Shown here: positions 1-6,046 of the stretch, piece after piece
Numbering within the stretch: the stretch's first letter is position 1
How the letters are laid out: the number at the start of each line of letters is the position of its first letter
DNA from: Puniceicoccales bacterium
Lineage (GTDB): Bacteria > Verrucomicrobiota > Verrucomicrobiia > Opitutales > LL51
Length of the DNA stretch: 10,134 nucleotides
Assembly: GCA_031259665.1 (NCBI GenBank)
Contig: JAIRLD010000039.1
Span: 1-10,134, forward strand
Direction: 5' to 3'
Translations under genes and position numbers: made by a program
The notes under the pieces: model-generated
Seen by the model: only the letters and a program-made list of their open reading frames with translations
What the model was told of the DNA's origin: nothing
The model's database searches: none

Positions 1-30
1 CAGTGGCATCGCCACTGGATCAATCCGCAA
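1..30. repeat. Left-edge hairpin with GGATCAATCC tail (family II fragment)
   Basis: Arms CAGTGGC (1-7) and GCCACTG (11-17) form a perfect 7-bp stem with an ATC loop, followed by GGATCAATCCGCA. The 15 bases at 15-29 recur exactly at 5740-5754, after a hairpin with the same ATC loop. The CAGTGGC/GCCACTG stem recurs inside a longer palindrome at 7790-7828. The element may start left of the window. There is no coding potential. Confidence 0.7.
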
Positions 31-41
31 GGGGGCCAAGG

Positions 42-72
42 CCCGGCCTCGTCGCGTCGCGACGAGGCCGGG
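42..72. repeat. GC-rich inverted repeat
   Basis: The arms at 42-56 and 58-72 are perfect reverse complements around one T; the realistic stem is about 14 bp with a GTC loop. It is one hairpin of a series filling positions 1-373 and sits between the GGATCAATCC tail and the next hairpin. A T run follows on the + strand (79-86), so termination in that direction is possible, but no gene end is visible. Confidence 0.65.
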
Positions 73-86
73 GCCTCTTATTTTTT

Positions 87-107
87 GCCCGGCGCGAAGC
101 GCCGGGC
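87..107. repeat. GCCCGGCGC hairpin with GAA loop
   Basis: Nine-base arms (87-95, 99-107) flank the triloop GAA. The centre reads GCGAAGC, a sequence known for forming an unusually stable DNA mini-hairpin. The GAGCCCGGCGC hairpins of the ladder copies at 2817-2861 and 5864-5902 share the CCCGGCGC arm and the GAA triloop, so this is probably a related or decayed unit. Confidence 0.65.
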
Positions 108-111
108 TGAC

Positions 112-159
112 TAACTAAAAACTGGCCGAGCCCACGCGCATCGCGCATGGACTCGGCCA
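112..159 (-). terminator. Hairpin plus U-run, minus-strand terminator candidate
   Basis: The 17-position arms at 123-139 and 143-159 (TGGCCGAG...CTCGGCCA) have a three-base loop. Two positions are C-A mismatches on the + strand but become G-U pairs in RNA copied from the minus strand. Reading the minus strand, the stem is followed by five T residues. Both facts favour a role in minus-strand RNA. No minus-strand gene lies between it and comEC (ending at 1154), so what it would terminate is unclear. Confidence 0.45.
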
Positions 160-198
160 ACACTTTAGAGAACATTTTTTAAAACAGACAAATTACGC

Positions 199-231
199 GC
201 CAACCCTGTGCAAATTTTGCATAGGGTTGGC
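199..231. repeat. Long hairpin with TGTGCAAATTTTGCA core
   Basis: The arms GCCAACCCTGTGCAA (199-213) and TTGCATAGGGTTGGC (217-231) pair over 15 positions with one G-T wobble. The central CCTGTGCA and TTTTGCA blocks recur in the perfect hairpin at 5801-5844, which occupies the same place in its own array, just before a ladder repeat. Confidence 0.7.
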
Positions 232-255
232 ACAGTTCTAAAAATATACTTTGCC

Positions 256-373
256 AAGAGTCCCCACGGCTACGCCGCGGGGACTCCTTGCGGGGTATGG
301 GGCGGAGCCCCAGAACAGCCTCCTTGCTGGAGTTCAGAGGGCAGAGCCCTCTGGGCAACCGAAGCCCTCTGGC
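256..373 (+). repeat. Ladder repeat, copy D
   Basis: This is a series of hairpins. The first is GAGTCCCC...GGGGACTC (258-286, one mismatch). It is followed by CCTTGCGGGG, then TGGGGC-GGA-GCCCCA (298-312), then CAGAGGGC-AGA-GCCCTCTG (335-353). The order and core GGGC-rGA-GCCC match the copies at 2817-2957, 5851-5962 and 9935-10030 in the same + orientation. In this copy the first two hairpins of the standard ladder seem merged into one. Open frames across it come from the repeat and are not believed. Confidence 0.75.
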
Positions 374-400
374 ATTCAACGAAAATAATTTCCATATTTC

Positions 401-429
401 TTGGTATTTCCATTGATGTCCATTAAAAA
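401..429 (+). promoter_or_regulatory. Weak candidate promoter for the 464 gene
   Basis: TTGGTA (401-406) and TAAAAA (424-429) are separated by 17 bases, and each matches four of six sigma-70 consensus bases. It lies about 35 bases before the chosen start. The region is AT-rich, so chance matches are expected. Confidence 0.25.
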
Positions 430-463
430 TTTGTTTTTTTGAGTTGCGATAGAGCTTTTGGAT

Positions 464-1045
464 ATGCGATGGAAAATGAATTATTTTGGTTATGTTTTAG
501 GTTGGAGTATATTTGGAAATGTACTTTCAGGAACAGTATTGCGAACGGAATCTCTGGAAACAATCCCCACAGCAAATAAAATACCATCGCTTGAAACTAA
601 AAAAATTCCAAGAAAAAAGCAACAAAGAAGAACAAAAAAAAATGCTTTTCTTAAAGATTTCGAAACGGGAATCGAATATAGAGAATTGAAAGAAACATTC
701 AATAAAGTCACCGTTGAGGTAAAATACCCAGATGGGCAGACGGATAAATATGAAAAAAGCATCAAAGATGCAATGACTGCTTTTCCCAATGAAGCCCTAA
801 AAAAATGCCTCGAAGAAGAAGAATTTTACGATGAAAAAAAAGAATTCGTATTACAAGCTATTTCTGAAAGATCCATAAAAAAACTTAAAAAAGTTTTAAC
901 CAATCTAAATCTACAGGAATTTATTGCGCACTGTCCAAATCTGCTTGATGAAGTTCTGTGGTGTCTCAGTGAAATGGATGCCGATGAAAAACTTCGCAAA
1001 ATAATAATGAATACCTTAAGAAGATTTGGTTATTTTATTAAATAA
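464..1045 (+). CDS. Small unknown protein with probable signal peptide
   Basis: I do not recognise a family. The frame is open from a TTG at 458; the ATG at 464 is preferred because AGAG (451-454) lies nine bases upstream, but the ATG at 476 is also possible. The N-terminus (MNYFGYVLGWSIFGNVLSG in the longer form) is short and hydrophobic after a lysine, like a signal peptide or anchor. A strongly basic stretch (KKIPRKKQQRRTKK) follows. The rest is charged and looks mainly helical, with a Glu/Lys-rich middle and a C-terminal part of short helices. It is convergent with comEC, with 108 bases between the stops and no clear terminator there. A ladder repeat lies just upstream. The layout and composition suggest an accessory gene, possibly exported; function unknown. 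Confidence 0.7.
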   Translation: MRWKMNYFGYVLGWSIFGNVLSGTVLRTESLETIPTANKIPSLETKKIPRKKQQRRTKKNAFLKDFETGIEYRELKETFNKVTVEVKYPDGQTDKYEKSIKDAMTAFPNEALKKCLEEEEFYDEKKEFVLQAISERSIKKLKKVLTNLNLQEFIAHCPNLLDEVLWCLSEMDADEKLRKIIMNTLRRFGYFIK

Positions 1046-1153
1046 ATCACGAAGATTTTTTACTTTTCAATAACACGAAGATATTCCCCTAACCGTTGAA
1101 TTTTTGGGCAAGTTTTTACGCTACTCCAAAATGGATTAGATGGTTTATATTTC

Positions 1154-2734
1154 CTATAAATTCATTCGCCGGACGCGTTGCCATTGGATATTTTTATGGA
1201 TTTCATAAATTTTTAGTGCGATAACGGTAGTAATTGCAAAACACCACAGGCCTATCCCATCGGGTTTTGTTAAAAATTCGACATACCATGGTATGTATTG
1301 CTCCGATAGGGATAATAAATTATCGATCCAAGATACGCCCACGCGTGCAAATGTAAATAATATATCTCCCACAAACCATTCTAAATGTAAAATACCGAGA
1401 AGTAAAAACAAAAAACCGCAGACAACAACGGGAAGCGCTATCTGTATGACGATTGGATTAAGGAGAATTCCCGTTAAACTAAACATATTGAAGTATTCGA
1501 AAGTAAGGGGCGCACTCGCTAGAGTTGCCGCCATCGAAACCGATAACAATTCCGCCACTTTCCAAGATATCATCCCTATTTTATTCCACTTTGTTCCCGG
1601 AAATACATTGCGACGCATCTTGCTAAAAAACAATAAAATCATTTGCCGTAGCGGCACCGATAGCAGGAGCAGCATCGCCACAACACCATAGGATAATTGA
1701 AACCCAATATCGAAAAGAAGTATGGGATCGTAGAGAAGCGTTAGAATGGCGGCGAGTAGGAGCGAAGATAAACCCGACGATTTTCGTGAACAAAATCCCG
1801 CACTCCAAAAACAAACTAACATGAGCCACGCGCGAACTGCCGATGGAGGGAATCCTATGGCGCCTACGTACAGTAATAAAATCCACATAATTGGCCAACG
1901 CCGCCAAGATTTTTTCAGAAAAAAACAGCGCAATAACAAATCGAGAGCGAAACCGATGACGCCGATATGCAACCCGCTAACCGCTAACAAATGCGCCGCG
2001 CTTGTATTATGAAAATTCGCTTTTTGTTTCTTGGAAAGTTCCTTTTTCTCACTGAGCAAAATGCCGTAGAAAATACCATCGGCAGGATGGTTGCCATATT
2101 TTTGAATATAACATTCAATTTGATCGTGTAATATCCGGCTAATTCCAGCGAAAAAATGACGAAAAACATTCTCCATTTTCACGATTTTCAAAACCTTACC
2201 ACGATAGCCGTAAAGGTAAATATTTTTCTGGGTCAAGTAGGAAAAAAACGTTTCCGATGTCGCCGGTTTTAGGAGACGTATTCCCGAAGACAGCTTCAAA
2301 ATTTGTGAAGGAATATAATCTTTGTCGCCATTCAAATAGAAATAAATTCGATGTCCTTCCAACATTTGATATTTTTTAGAATATACTTTTGTGATTTTTC
2401 CATAGCCGTATACCTTAGCACGCTCCATTTTATGATCGATTTTTTCAATTTCAACCTCGTAGGTTAGACACCAGATCTGTTCCCGATCAATGGAAACAGT
2501 TGTTTCAAAGCGCCAAAAAGCATAAATTGCTCCCAAACAAAAAAAAAAACAATACCATAAAAGTTGTTTTTGCCTAAAGAAAAAATAACCCAAACAAATA
2601 CCAACGCATAAAGTACCTAGAGCGATCACGAACGCAAAGGAATTAACAAATTTCGCCAATAGTATGCCTGTCGCCAGTGGTAGGAATACAGCCATTAGTG
2701 GAATTTTGAAACGACTATCTACGGAAATAAACAA
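1154..2734 (-). CDS. comEC: ComEC/Rec2-family DNA-uptake channel protein, without C-terminal nuclease-like domain
   Basis: ComEC is the inner-membrane channel that carries single-stranded DNA into the cytoplasm during natural transformation. The N-terminal half holds several membrane segments (about 10-75) and a soluble OB-like region (about 85-190). The competence domain then shows HLLAVSGLHIG (248-258), PPSAVRAW (296-303) and FDIGFQLSYG (341-350), all typical, followed by many membrane helices up to about 510. At 526 residues it lacks the C-terminal metallo-beta-lactamase-like domain found in the long (about 750-residue) forms; shorter forms exist in some lineages. The only listed start that keeps the full N-terminus is a TTG with AAGG two bases upstream, so the start is uncertain; the next ATG is at residue 14. 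It lies downstream of the amidase in the same direction, separated by a ladder repeat. No other competence gene is visible. Confidence 0.88.
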   Translation of the reverse strand: MFISVDSRFKIPLMAVFLPLATGILLAKFVNSFAFVIALGTLCVGICLGYFFFRQKQLLWYCFFFCLGAIYAFWRFETTVSIDREQIWCLTYEVEIEKIDHKMERAKVYGYGKITKVYSKKYQMLEGHRIYFYLNGDKDYIPSQILKLSSGIRLLKPATSETFFSYLTQKNIYLYGYRGKVLKIVKMENVFRHFFAGISRILHDQIECYIQKYGNHPADGIFYGILLSEKKELSKKQKANFHNTSAAHLLAVSGLHIGVIGFALDLLLRCFFLKKSWRRWPIMWILLLYVGAIGFPPSAVRAWLMLVCFWSAGFCSRKSSGLSSLLLAAILTLLYDPILLFDIGFQLSYGVVAMLLLLSVPLRQMILLFFSKMRRNVFPGTKWNKIGMISWKVAELLSVSMAATLASAPLTFEYFNMFSLTGILLNPIVIQIALPVVVCGFLFLLLGILHLEWFVGDILFTFARVGVSWIDNLLSLSEQYIPWYVEFLTKPDGIGLWCFAITTVIALKIYEIHKNIQWQRVRRMNL

Positions 2735-2816
2735 GGCCTTGTGTTGTAATATGGCATTAAAACGAAGTCAAGGAAAATCATTAAAAATTATTTTCTTTTT
2801 CTGGAAAAATCTTCTT

Positions 2817-2957
2817 TTTGCGGCCGAGCCCGGCGCAGAATGCGCCGGGCTCGGCCGCAAAGGCGAGGTCAAGGAGTCTGTGACTCCTTTGCGAGGTGTG
2901 GGGCGGAGCCCCACAGGCAGCCCCTTGCGGGAGCCCAGAGGGCGGAGCCCTCTGGGC
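2817..2957 (+). repeat. Ladder repeat, copy A
   Basis: Four hairpins lie in a row: a 21-bp perfect stem with GAA loop (2817-2861; core GAGCCCGGCGC), AAGGAGTC-TGT-GACTCCTT (2871-2889), TGTGGGGC-GGA-GCCCCACA (2897-2915), and GCCCAGAGGGC-GGA-GCCCTCTGGGC (2933-2957). The last begins nine bases after the amidase stop codon. None is followed by a clear T run in either direction, so they are not textbook intrinsic terminators. This is the most regular copy of the family and lies within the amidase-comEC interval, where it would be transcribed. Confidence 0.85.
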
Positions 2958-2966
2958 AGGAAAGAA

Positions 2967-4079
2967 CTACCGTTTCTTTTTTAAATTTTCACCGTATTGC
3001 ACAATTCCATCGGCTAGCCCTTGAATGACTTTTTTCTGAAAATTGACATCTACCAATTTCTTAGCTTCCGCATCGTTGCTGATAAAACCAACTTCCACTA
3101 AAATTCCCGGACATGCAAGGGACTTAAGTACGGCAAATTCGGCCATTTTGATACCGCGATTGGTGAAATTAGTCGCTTTTTCGAATGTAGAAAGGATGGA
3201 ATAAGCTGCAATTAAATTCCAAGGATCGAAAGCATTTCCACAAAAATTTTTACCTTGTTTAAGTATGTAAATCTCCGTACCTTGGGCCGACAAATTCGTT
3301 GCGGAATTTAAATGTATACTCACAAACAAATCCGCATTTTTAGCCTTCGCCGGACGGTCTTTCAAATCTATAAAAACGTCACTTTCCCGCGTTAACACCA
3401 CTGCATATCCTTTTTTTATCAGCTCCGCTTTGAGCAATGTCGCAATCTGTAGCGCCAACGTTTTTTCAAAAAAATTTAATCGTCCATTGACTGCTCCGGG
3501 ATCTTTTCCTCCATGCCCCGGGTCTAAAACAATGGTCCTCAATGCCGGTGTTCTTTCAGAAACCAAATTAATTGCTAGCAAAGGAACTAAAACTTTTAAA
3601 TAATCATCATAGCTGACGTAAATGCTTTTAGAAGTAAATTTCAACTCATGGGACAAATAAATTTTCGGAGTCTGGTAAAGGATATAATCTTGACCGGCGG
3701 TTAGTTGTACCGTTGCGCCACCCTTTGTAATTTTCACACTCCCCTTACCATTGTCCGATATAACATTGCATTTCAACGATTTTATAATATCACTCAAAGC
3801 GAGATAACGATTGCCAGAAAATGTTATAAATGGATTCGTCGAAATACTTTTTTGGACTGGAACAGTTAGATCACTCCCTACCTTAAATGCCGTCAATTTA
3901 TCTAAACTTAAAACATTTTCAGCCTTCGCAAGCGGTTTCAAAGCGTTTCTGGGAATATTTTCTCCAAAAACTTTAGAAAAAGGCAAAGCCAATTCTCCGA
4001 AAAAATAACAAACCAATAAACATTGGAAGAAAATATTTTCCGTTAAATTTATGCGTTGTTTTTTCCATTTTCTTAGCAT
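2967..4079 (-). CDS. N-acetylmuramoyl-L-alanine amidase, zinc Amidase_3 family
   Basis: It cleaves the amide bond between N-acetylmuramic acid and the stem peptide of peptidoglycan, outside the cytoplasmic membrane. Residues 1-39 look like a signal peptide (basic start, then FFQCLLVCYFF). A region at about 60-170 resembles the small beta-rich N-terminal domains seen in such enzymes (copper-amine-oxidase-N-like; inferred). The catalytic domain begins at TIVLDPGHGGKDPGA; zinc ligands and catalytic residues are visible as H189, E205 (FEKTLAL), H256 (SIHLNS) and E329 (EVGFISN). The ATG start shares its A with the infC TGA stop (TGATG), implying translational coupling; an in-frame TTG lies one codon upstream. 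AmiC-type function in cell separation is likely but not proven. Confidence 0.92.
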   Translation of the reverse strand: MLRKWKKQRINLTENIFFQCLLVCYFFGELALPFSKVFGENIPRNALKPLAKAENVLSLDKLTAFKVGSDLTVPVQKSISTNPFITFSGNRYLALSDIIKSLKCNVISDNGKGSVKITKGGATVQLTAGQDYILYQTPKIYLSHELKFTSKSIYVSYDDYLKVLVPLLAINLVSERTPALRTIVLDPGHGGKDPGAVNGRLNFFEKTLALQIATLLKAELIKKGYAVVLTRESDVFIDLKDRPAKAKNADLFVSIHLNSATNLSAQGTEIYILKQGKNFCGNAFDPWNLIAAYSILSTFEKATNFTNRGIKMAEFAVLKSLACPGILVEVGFISNDAEAKKLVDVNFQKKVIQGLADGIVQYGENLKKKR

Positions 4080-4690
4080 CAAAGTACCGTATTTTTAAGA
4101 TTATCTTCGGCATCTAGCGATTTAGATTGCTGCTTCTGTCGAAGGTTTTTCGCGGGAGAATAGGTCGCAACAATATTGCGCCCGACCAATTTTGCTTCCG
4201 CATCCAAAGTCGCATAGTCAGTGAGATCCGTTGTTAGTTTTTGTACGAGTTCGAAACCCAACTGTGTTTGATCTAATTCGCGTCCCCTGAAAAAAACGGA
4301 AATTTTCACCTTATCGCCATCGCTCAAAAATTCAATAATATGGCGTAGTTTAGTTTCATAGTCGTGTGCTTCCGTACAGAAACGAAATTTAACCTCTTTT
4401 ACCTTCGTGGTAGCCGATTTGCTCATCTTTTGCTTCTTTGTCGCCTCGTACTGATATTTGCCAAAATCAAGGATACGACAAACGGGCGGTACGGCATGGG
4501 GACTAATTTCAATGAGATCGAGGCCGGCTCGACGGGCTTCCGCTCGAGCTTCCTCGATTGGAACAACGCCAATCATATTCCCATCGATACCAATGAGACG
4601 AACTTCCTGAGCCCGAATCCGGTCATTACAACGGACGAAATTACTCTTCTGTGTTTTCGCATGGTTACGGTTTGGTCGATTATTTGCCAT
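4079..4690 (-). CDS. infC: Translation initiation factor IF-3
   Basis: IF-3 binds the 30S subunit, prevents premature 50S joining and proofreads start-codon choice. The N-terminal domain is evident in NDRIRAQEVRLIGIDG, the linker in CRILDFGKYQYEATKKQK, and the C-terminal domain in VKEVKFRF, HDYETKLRH and FLSDGDKVKISVFFRGRE. At 203 residues it is a little longer than E. coli IF-3 (180), with extra residues at both ends. The first AUG is given here, but the only good Shine-Dalgarno (4712-4717) is 21 bases away; it is placed for an in-frame ATA at 4702-4700, which would add MILL before MANN. infC usually precedes rpmI and rplT; here it is followed by an amidase instead. Confidence 0.95.
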   Translation of the reverse strand: MANNRPNRNHAKTQKSNFVRCNDRIRAQEVRLIGIDGNMIGVVPIEEARAEARRAGLDLIEISPHAVPPVCRILDFGKYQYEATKKQKMSKSATTKVKEVKFRFCTEAHDYETKLRHIIEFLSDGDKVKISVFFRGRELDQTQLGFELVQKLTTDLTDYATLDAEAKLVGRNIVATYSPAKNLRQKQQSKSLDAEDNLKNTVL

Positions 4691-4711
4691 TAACAGTATT
4701 ATTAAATTGAG

Positions 4712-4717
4712 CCTCCC
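4712..4717 (-). promoter_or_regulatory. infC Shine-Dalgarno positioned for an ATA start
   Basis: The minus strand reads GGGAGG here. Nine bases separate it from in-frame ATA (4702-4700), twelve from a second ATA, fifteen from CTG and twenty-one from ATG. Only the first is in the usual 5-10 range. infC genes commonly use rare start codons (AUU in E. coli), which lets IF-3 repress its own translation. Confidence 0.55.
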
Positions 4718-4836
4718 ACTATGAGAAACAAAATATGCTTTTCAATCTTTTTCAAGATACATCCTCATCCCAAAACGTTAGCCAATGGAGATAGGCCTTC
4801 ATTGTAAGAAATTCCAATAAATATTTTATTCACGAC

Positions 4837-4842
4837 TTGACA
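4837..4842 (+). promoter_or_regulatory. TTGACA box upstream of tRNA-Ala
   Basis: A perfect -35 hexamer lies 33 bases before the tRNA. No good -10 is found at 16-18 bases; TAGAAT (4866-4871) is 23 bases away and only four bases from the tRNA 5' end. The box is probably real, but the promoter is not fully resolved. Confidence 0.35.
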
Positions 4843-4875
4843 AATGTCGCGCGTTGAAAATGTTGTAGAATGTTA

Positions 4876-4948
4876 GGGGCTGTAGCTTAGTTGGAAGAGC
4901 GCGTCGTTCGCAACGACGAGGTCGTCGGTTCGAACCCGATCAGCTCCA
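4876..4948 (+). tRNA. tRNA-Ala (anticodon CGC)
   Basis: All arms fold. The acceptor is GGGGCTG with CAGCTCC, including a G3-U70 wobble, the alanine identity element. The D arm is GCTT with GAGC. The anticodon stem is CGTCG/CGACG with loop TTCGCAA, anticodon CGC (4909-4911) reading GCG. The T arm is GTCGG-TTCGAAC-CCGAT. The discriminator is A (4948) followed by CCC, so the CCA end is not encoded and must be added after transcription. It lies 99 bases before plsC on the same strand. Confidence 0.95.
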
Positions 4949-5047
4949 CCCCCGTTTTCTCCAGGACCATTTCCCCTCTTACCTATAACATAAACGCCCT
5001 TCATCGTTGACTCATGGCAGACTTATTATTTAATTATCTCGAGTGTT

Positions 5048-5680
5048 ATGAATCCCTATTACTTGACTACGATTCTTTTCAGTGATTTATGCCTAAAAGA
5101 ACTGTTCAATGGGAAAATCTACGGCCAGGAAAATATACCATGCTCAGGACCTTTCATCGTCGCTCCTAACCATCTCAGTCACCTCGATCCACCACTCGTC
5201 GGTGCCGCATTTCGAAAACGTGAACTCATGTTCCTTGCCCGAAAAACACTCTTTAAACCCGGCTTTTGGAATTGGTTACTCTCCCATATCAATGTTATTC
5301 CCGTCGATAAAGAAAATGCTGCAGATATCAGCGCAATCAAAAAGACACTCACGTTCCTTAAAAACGGATTCGGTGTAGCCATCTTTCCCGAAGGTACGCG
5401 ATCGCTGGATGGTAATTTTGGACCGGCTCAACCGGGTATCGGATTCCTCGCATGCAAAAGTCAGGTTCCCGTAATCCCCGTCCGCGTCTTCGGCACATAC
5501 GAAATTTTAAAAAAATATTCCATCTGCCCCAATATCCGCCATATCTCCAATATCGTCATCGATAAACCCCTACTGCCCGAACAATACGACCGCTTCCAGC
5601 TCAGCAAAGAACGCTACTTTCTCACGGCCAATTATATTCTCGACCAAATTAAACGCATTCAAGAACCCCAACGCCAATAA
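5048..5680 (+). CDS. plsC: 1-acyl-sn-glycerol-3-phosphate acyltransferase (PlsC family)
   Basis: It transfers a fatty acyl group to lysophosphatidic acid to make phosphatidic acid, the precursor of membrane phospholipids, at the cytoplasmic membrane. The HX4D catalytic motif is at H42-D47 (NHLSHLDP), the phosphate-binding FPEGTRS at 113-119, and the VPVIPV strand at 140-145. The 210-residue length fits bacterial members; the N-terminus lacks a strong membrane helix but has a hydrophobic patch. The Shine-Dalgarno is weak (GAG four bases upstream). cmk and plsC are adjacent in many bacteria; here they lie 2.2 kb apart in convergent orientation with a TPR-MFS cassette between. The stop is followed seven bases later by the CTAAGGGC hairpin that also follows cmk. 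Another lysophospholipid acyltransferase specificity is possible. Confidence 0.92.
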   Translation: MNPYYLTTILFSDLCLKELFNGKIYGQENIPCSGPFIVAPNHLSHLDPPLVGAAFRKRELMFLARKTLFKPGFWNWLLSHINVIPVDKENAADISAIKKTLTFLKNGFGVAIFPEGTRSLDGNFGPAQPGIGFLACKSQVPVIPVRVFGTYEILKKYSICPNIRHISNIVIDKPLLPEQYDRFQLSKERYFLTANYILDQIKRIQEPQRQ

Positions 5681-5686
5681 TCACTG

Positions 5687-5755
5687 CCTAAGGGCTGCGC
5701 GCCCTTAGAATCCCCGCCAGGAGGCATCGCCTCCTGGACCTGGATCAATCCGCAG
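5687..5755 (+). repeat. Family II stop-proximal hairpin block (plsC side)
   Basis: CTAAGGGC/GCCCTTAG (5688-5708) forms an 8-bp hairpin, followed by CCAGGAGGC-ATC-GCCTCCTGG (5717-5737) and GGATCAATCCGCA. Bases 5687-5712 are identical, in reverse complement, to 7863-7888, just after the cmk stop. In both cases the block reads in gene-sense orientation and starts one to seven bases after the stop codon. It is likely a 3'-end structure of the transcript, or the end of a composite repeat. Confidence 0.85.
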
Positions 5756-5800
5756 AATTAAAAAAAAGAAAAAACAATACTTTAAAAAAAAGAAATCAAG

Positions 5801-5844
5801 TTGGGCGCAACTCCTGTGCAATTTTGCACAGGAGTTGCGCCCAA
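5801..5844. repeat. Perfect 20-bp hairpin
   Basis: The arms TTGGGCGCAACTCCTGTGCA (5801-5820) and their exact complement (5825-5844) flank the loop ATTT. It sits in an A-rich stretch with no U run directly after it on the + strand; on the minus strand T runs lie further out. It corresponds in position and core to the hairpin at 199-231. Confidence 0.8.
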
Positions 5845-5850
5845 TTAAAA

Positions 5851-5962
5851 AAAACTTGACCTTGCGGCTGAGCCCGGCGCGGAACGCGCCGGGCTCGGCC
5901 GCCGAAGGAGGTCAAGGAGTCACTGACTCCTTGCGGGGGGGCCAGGGGGGCGGAGCCCCCTG
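5851..5962 (+). repeat. Ladder repeat, copy B
   Basis: It starts with AAAACTTGACCTTGCGGC (5851-5868), which recurs inverted at 7689-7706. Next come an 18-bp stem with GAA loop and one T-G wobble (5864-5902), AAGGAGTC/GACTCCTT (5914-5932), and AGGGGGGC-GGA-GCCCCCT (5943-5962). It has the same hairpin order and orientation as copies A and C. Open frames through it are repeat-derived. Confidence 0.85.
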
Positions 5963-5986
5963 AACAGCCGGAGCCCTGGAACTTCT

Positions 5987-6008
5987 CAAGCTTATTAGCT
6001 TGCTTTTT
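5987..6008 (+). terminator. Small hairpin plus T-run
   Basis: CAAGCT-TATT-AGCTTG is followed by C and five T residues. The stem is only 6 bp. It could terminate read-through from plsC or from the repeat array before the TPR gene. Of the 366 bases between plsC and the TPR gene, the rest is repeat arrays and A-rich spacers. Confidence 0.35.
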
Positions 6009-6046
6009 GTTTATATTCACCAGTTTAGGTACTGCATTCGATTGCT

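Noticed and set aside
1..373. CRISPR array
   Set aside because: Hairpins differ in sequence and spacing, with no constant direct repeat and spacer periodicity and no cas genes nearby.
1623..2169. Several frames inside comEC on both strands
   Set aside because: They are shadows of the clear ComEC frame, whose family motifs run through the region.
2664..3028. Plus-strand open frames across ladder copy A with Arg/Pro/Ala-rich peptides
   Set aside because: The same peptide style (QRAEPSG) appears wherever the ladder occurs; it follows from the hairpin sequence, lies antisense to comEC and the amidase, and lacks a ribosome site.
5796..6020. Minus-strand 74-residue frame over copy B
   Set aside because: It consists almost wholly of hairpin repeat sequence with no recognisable protein features.
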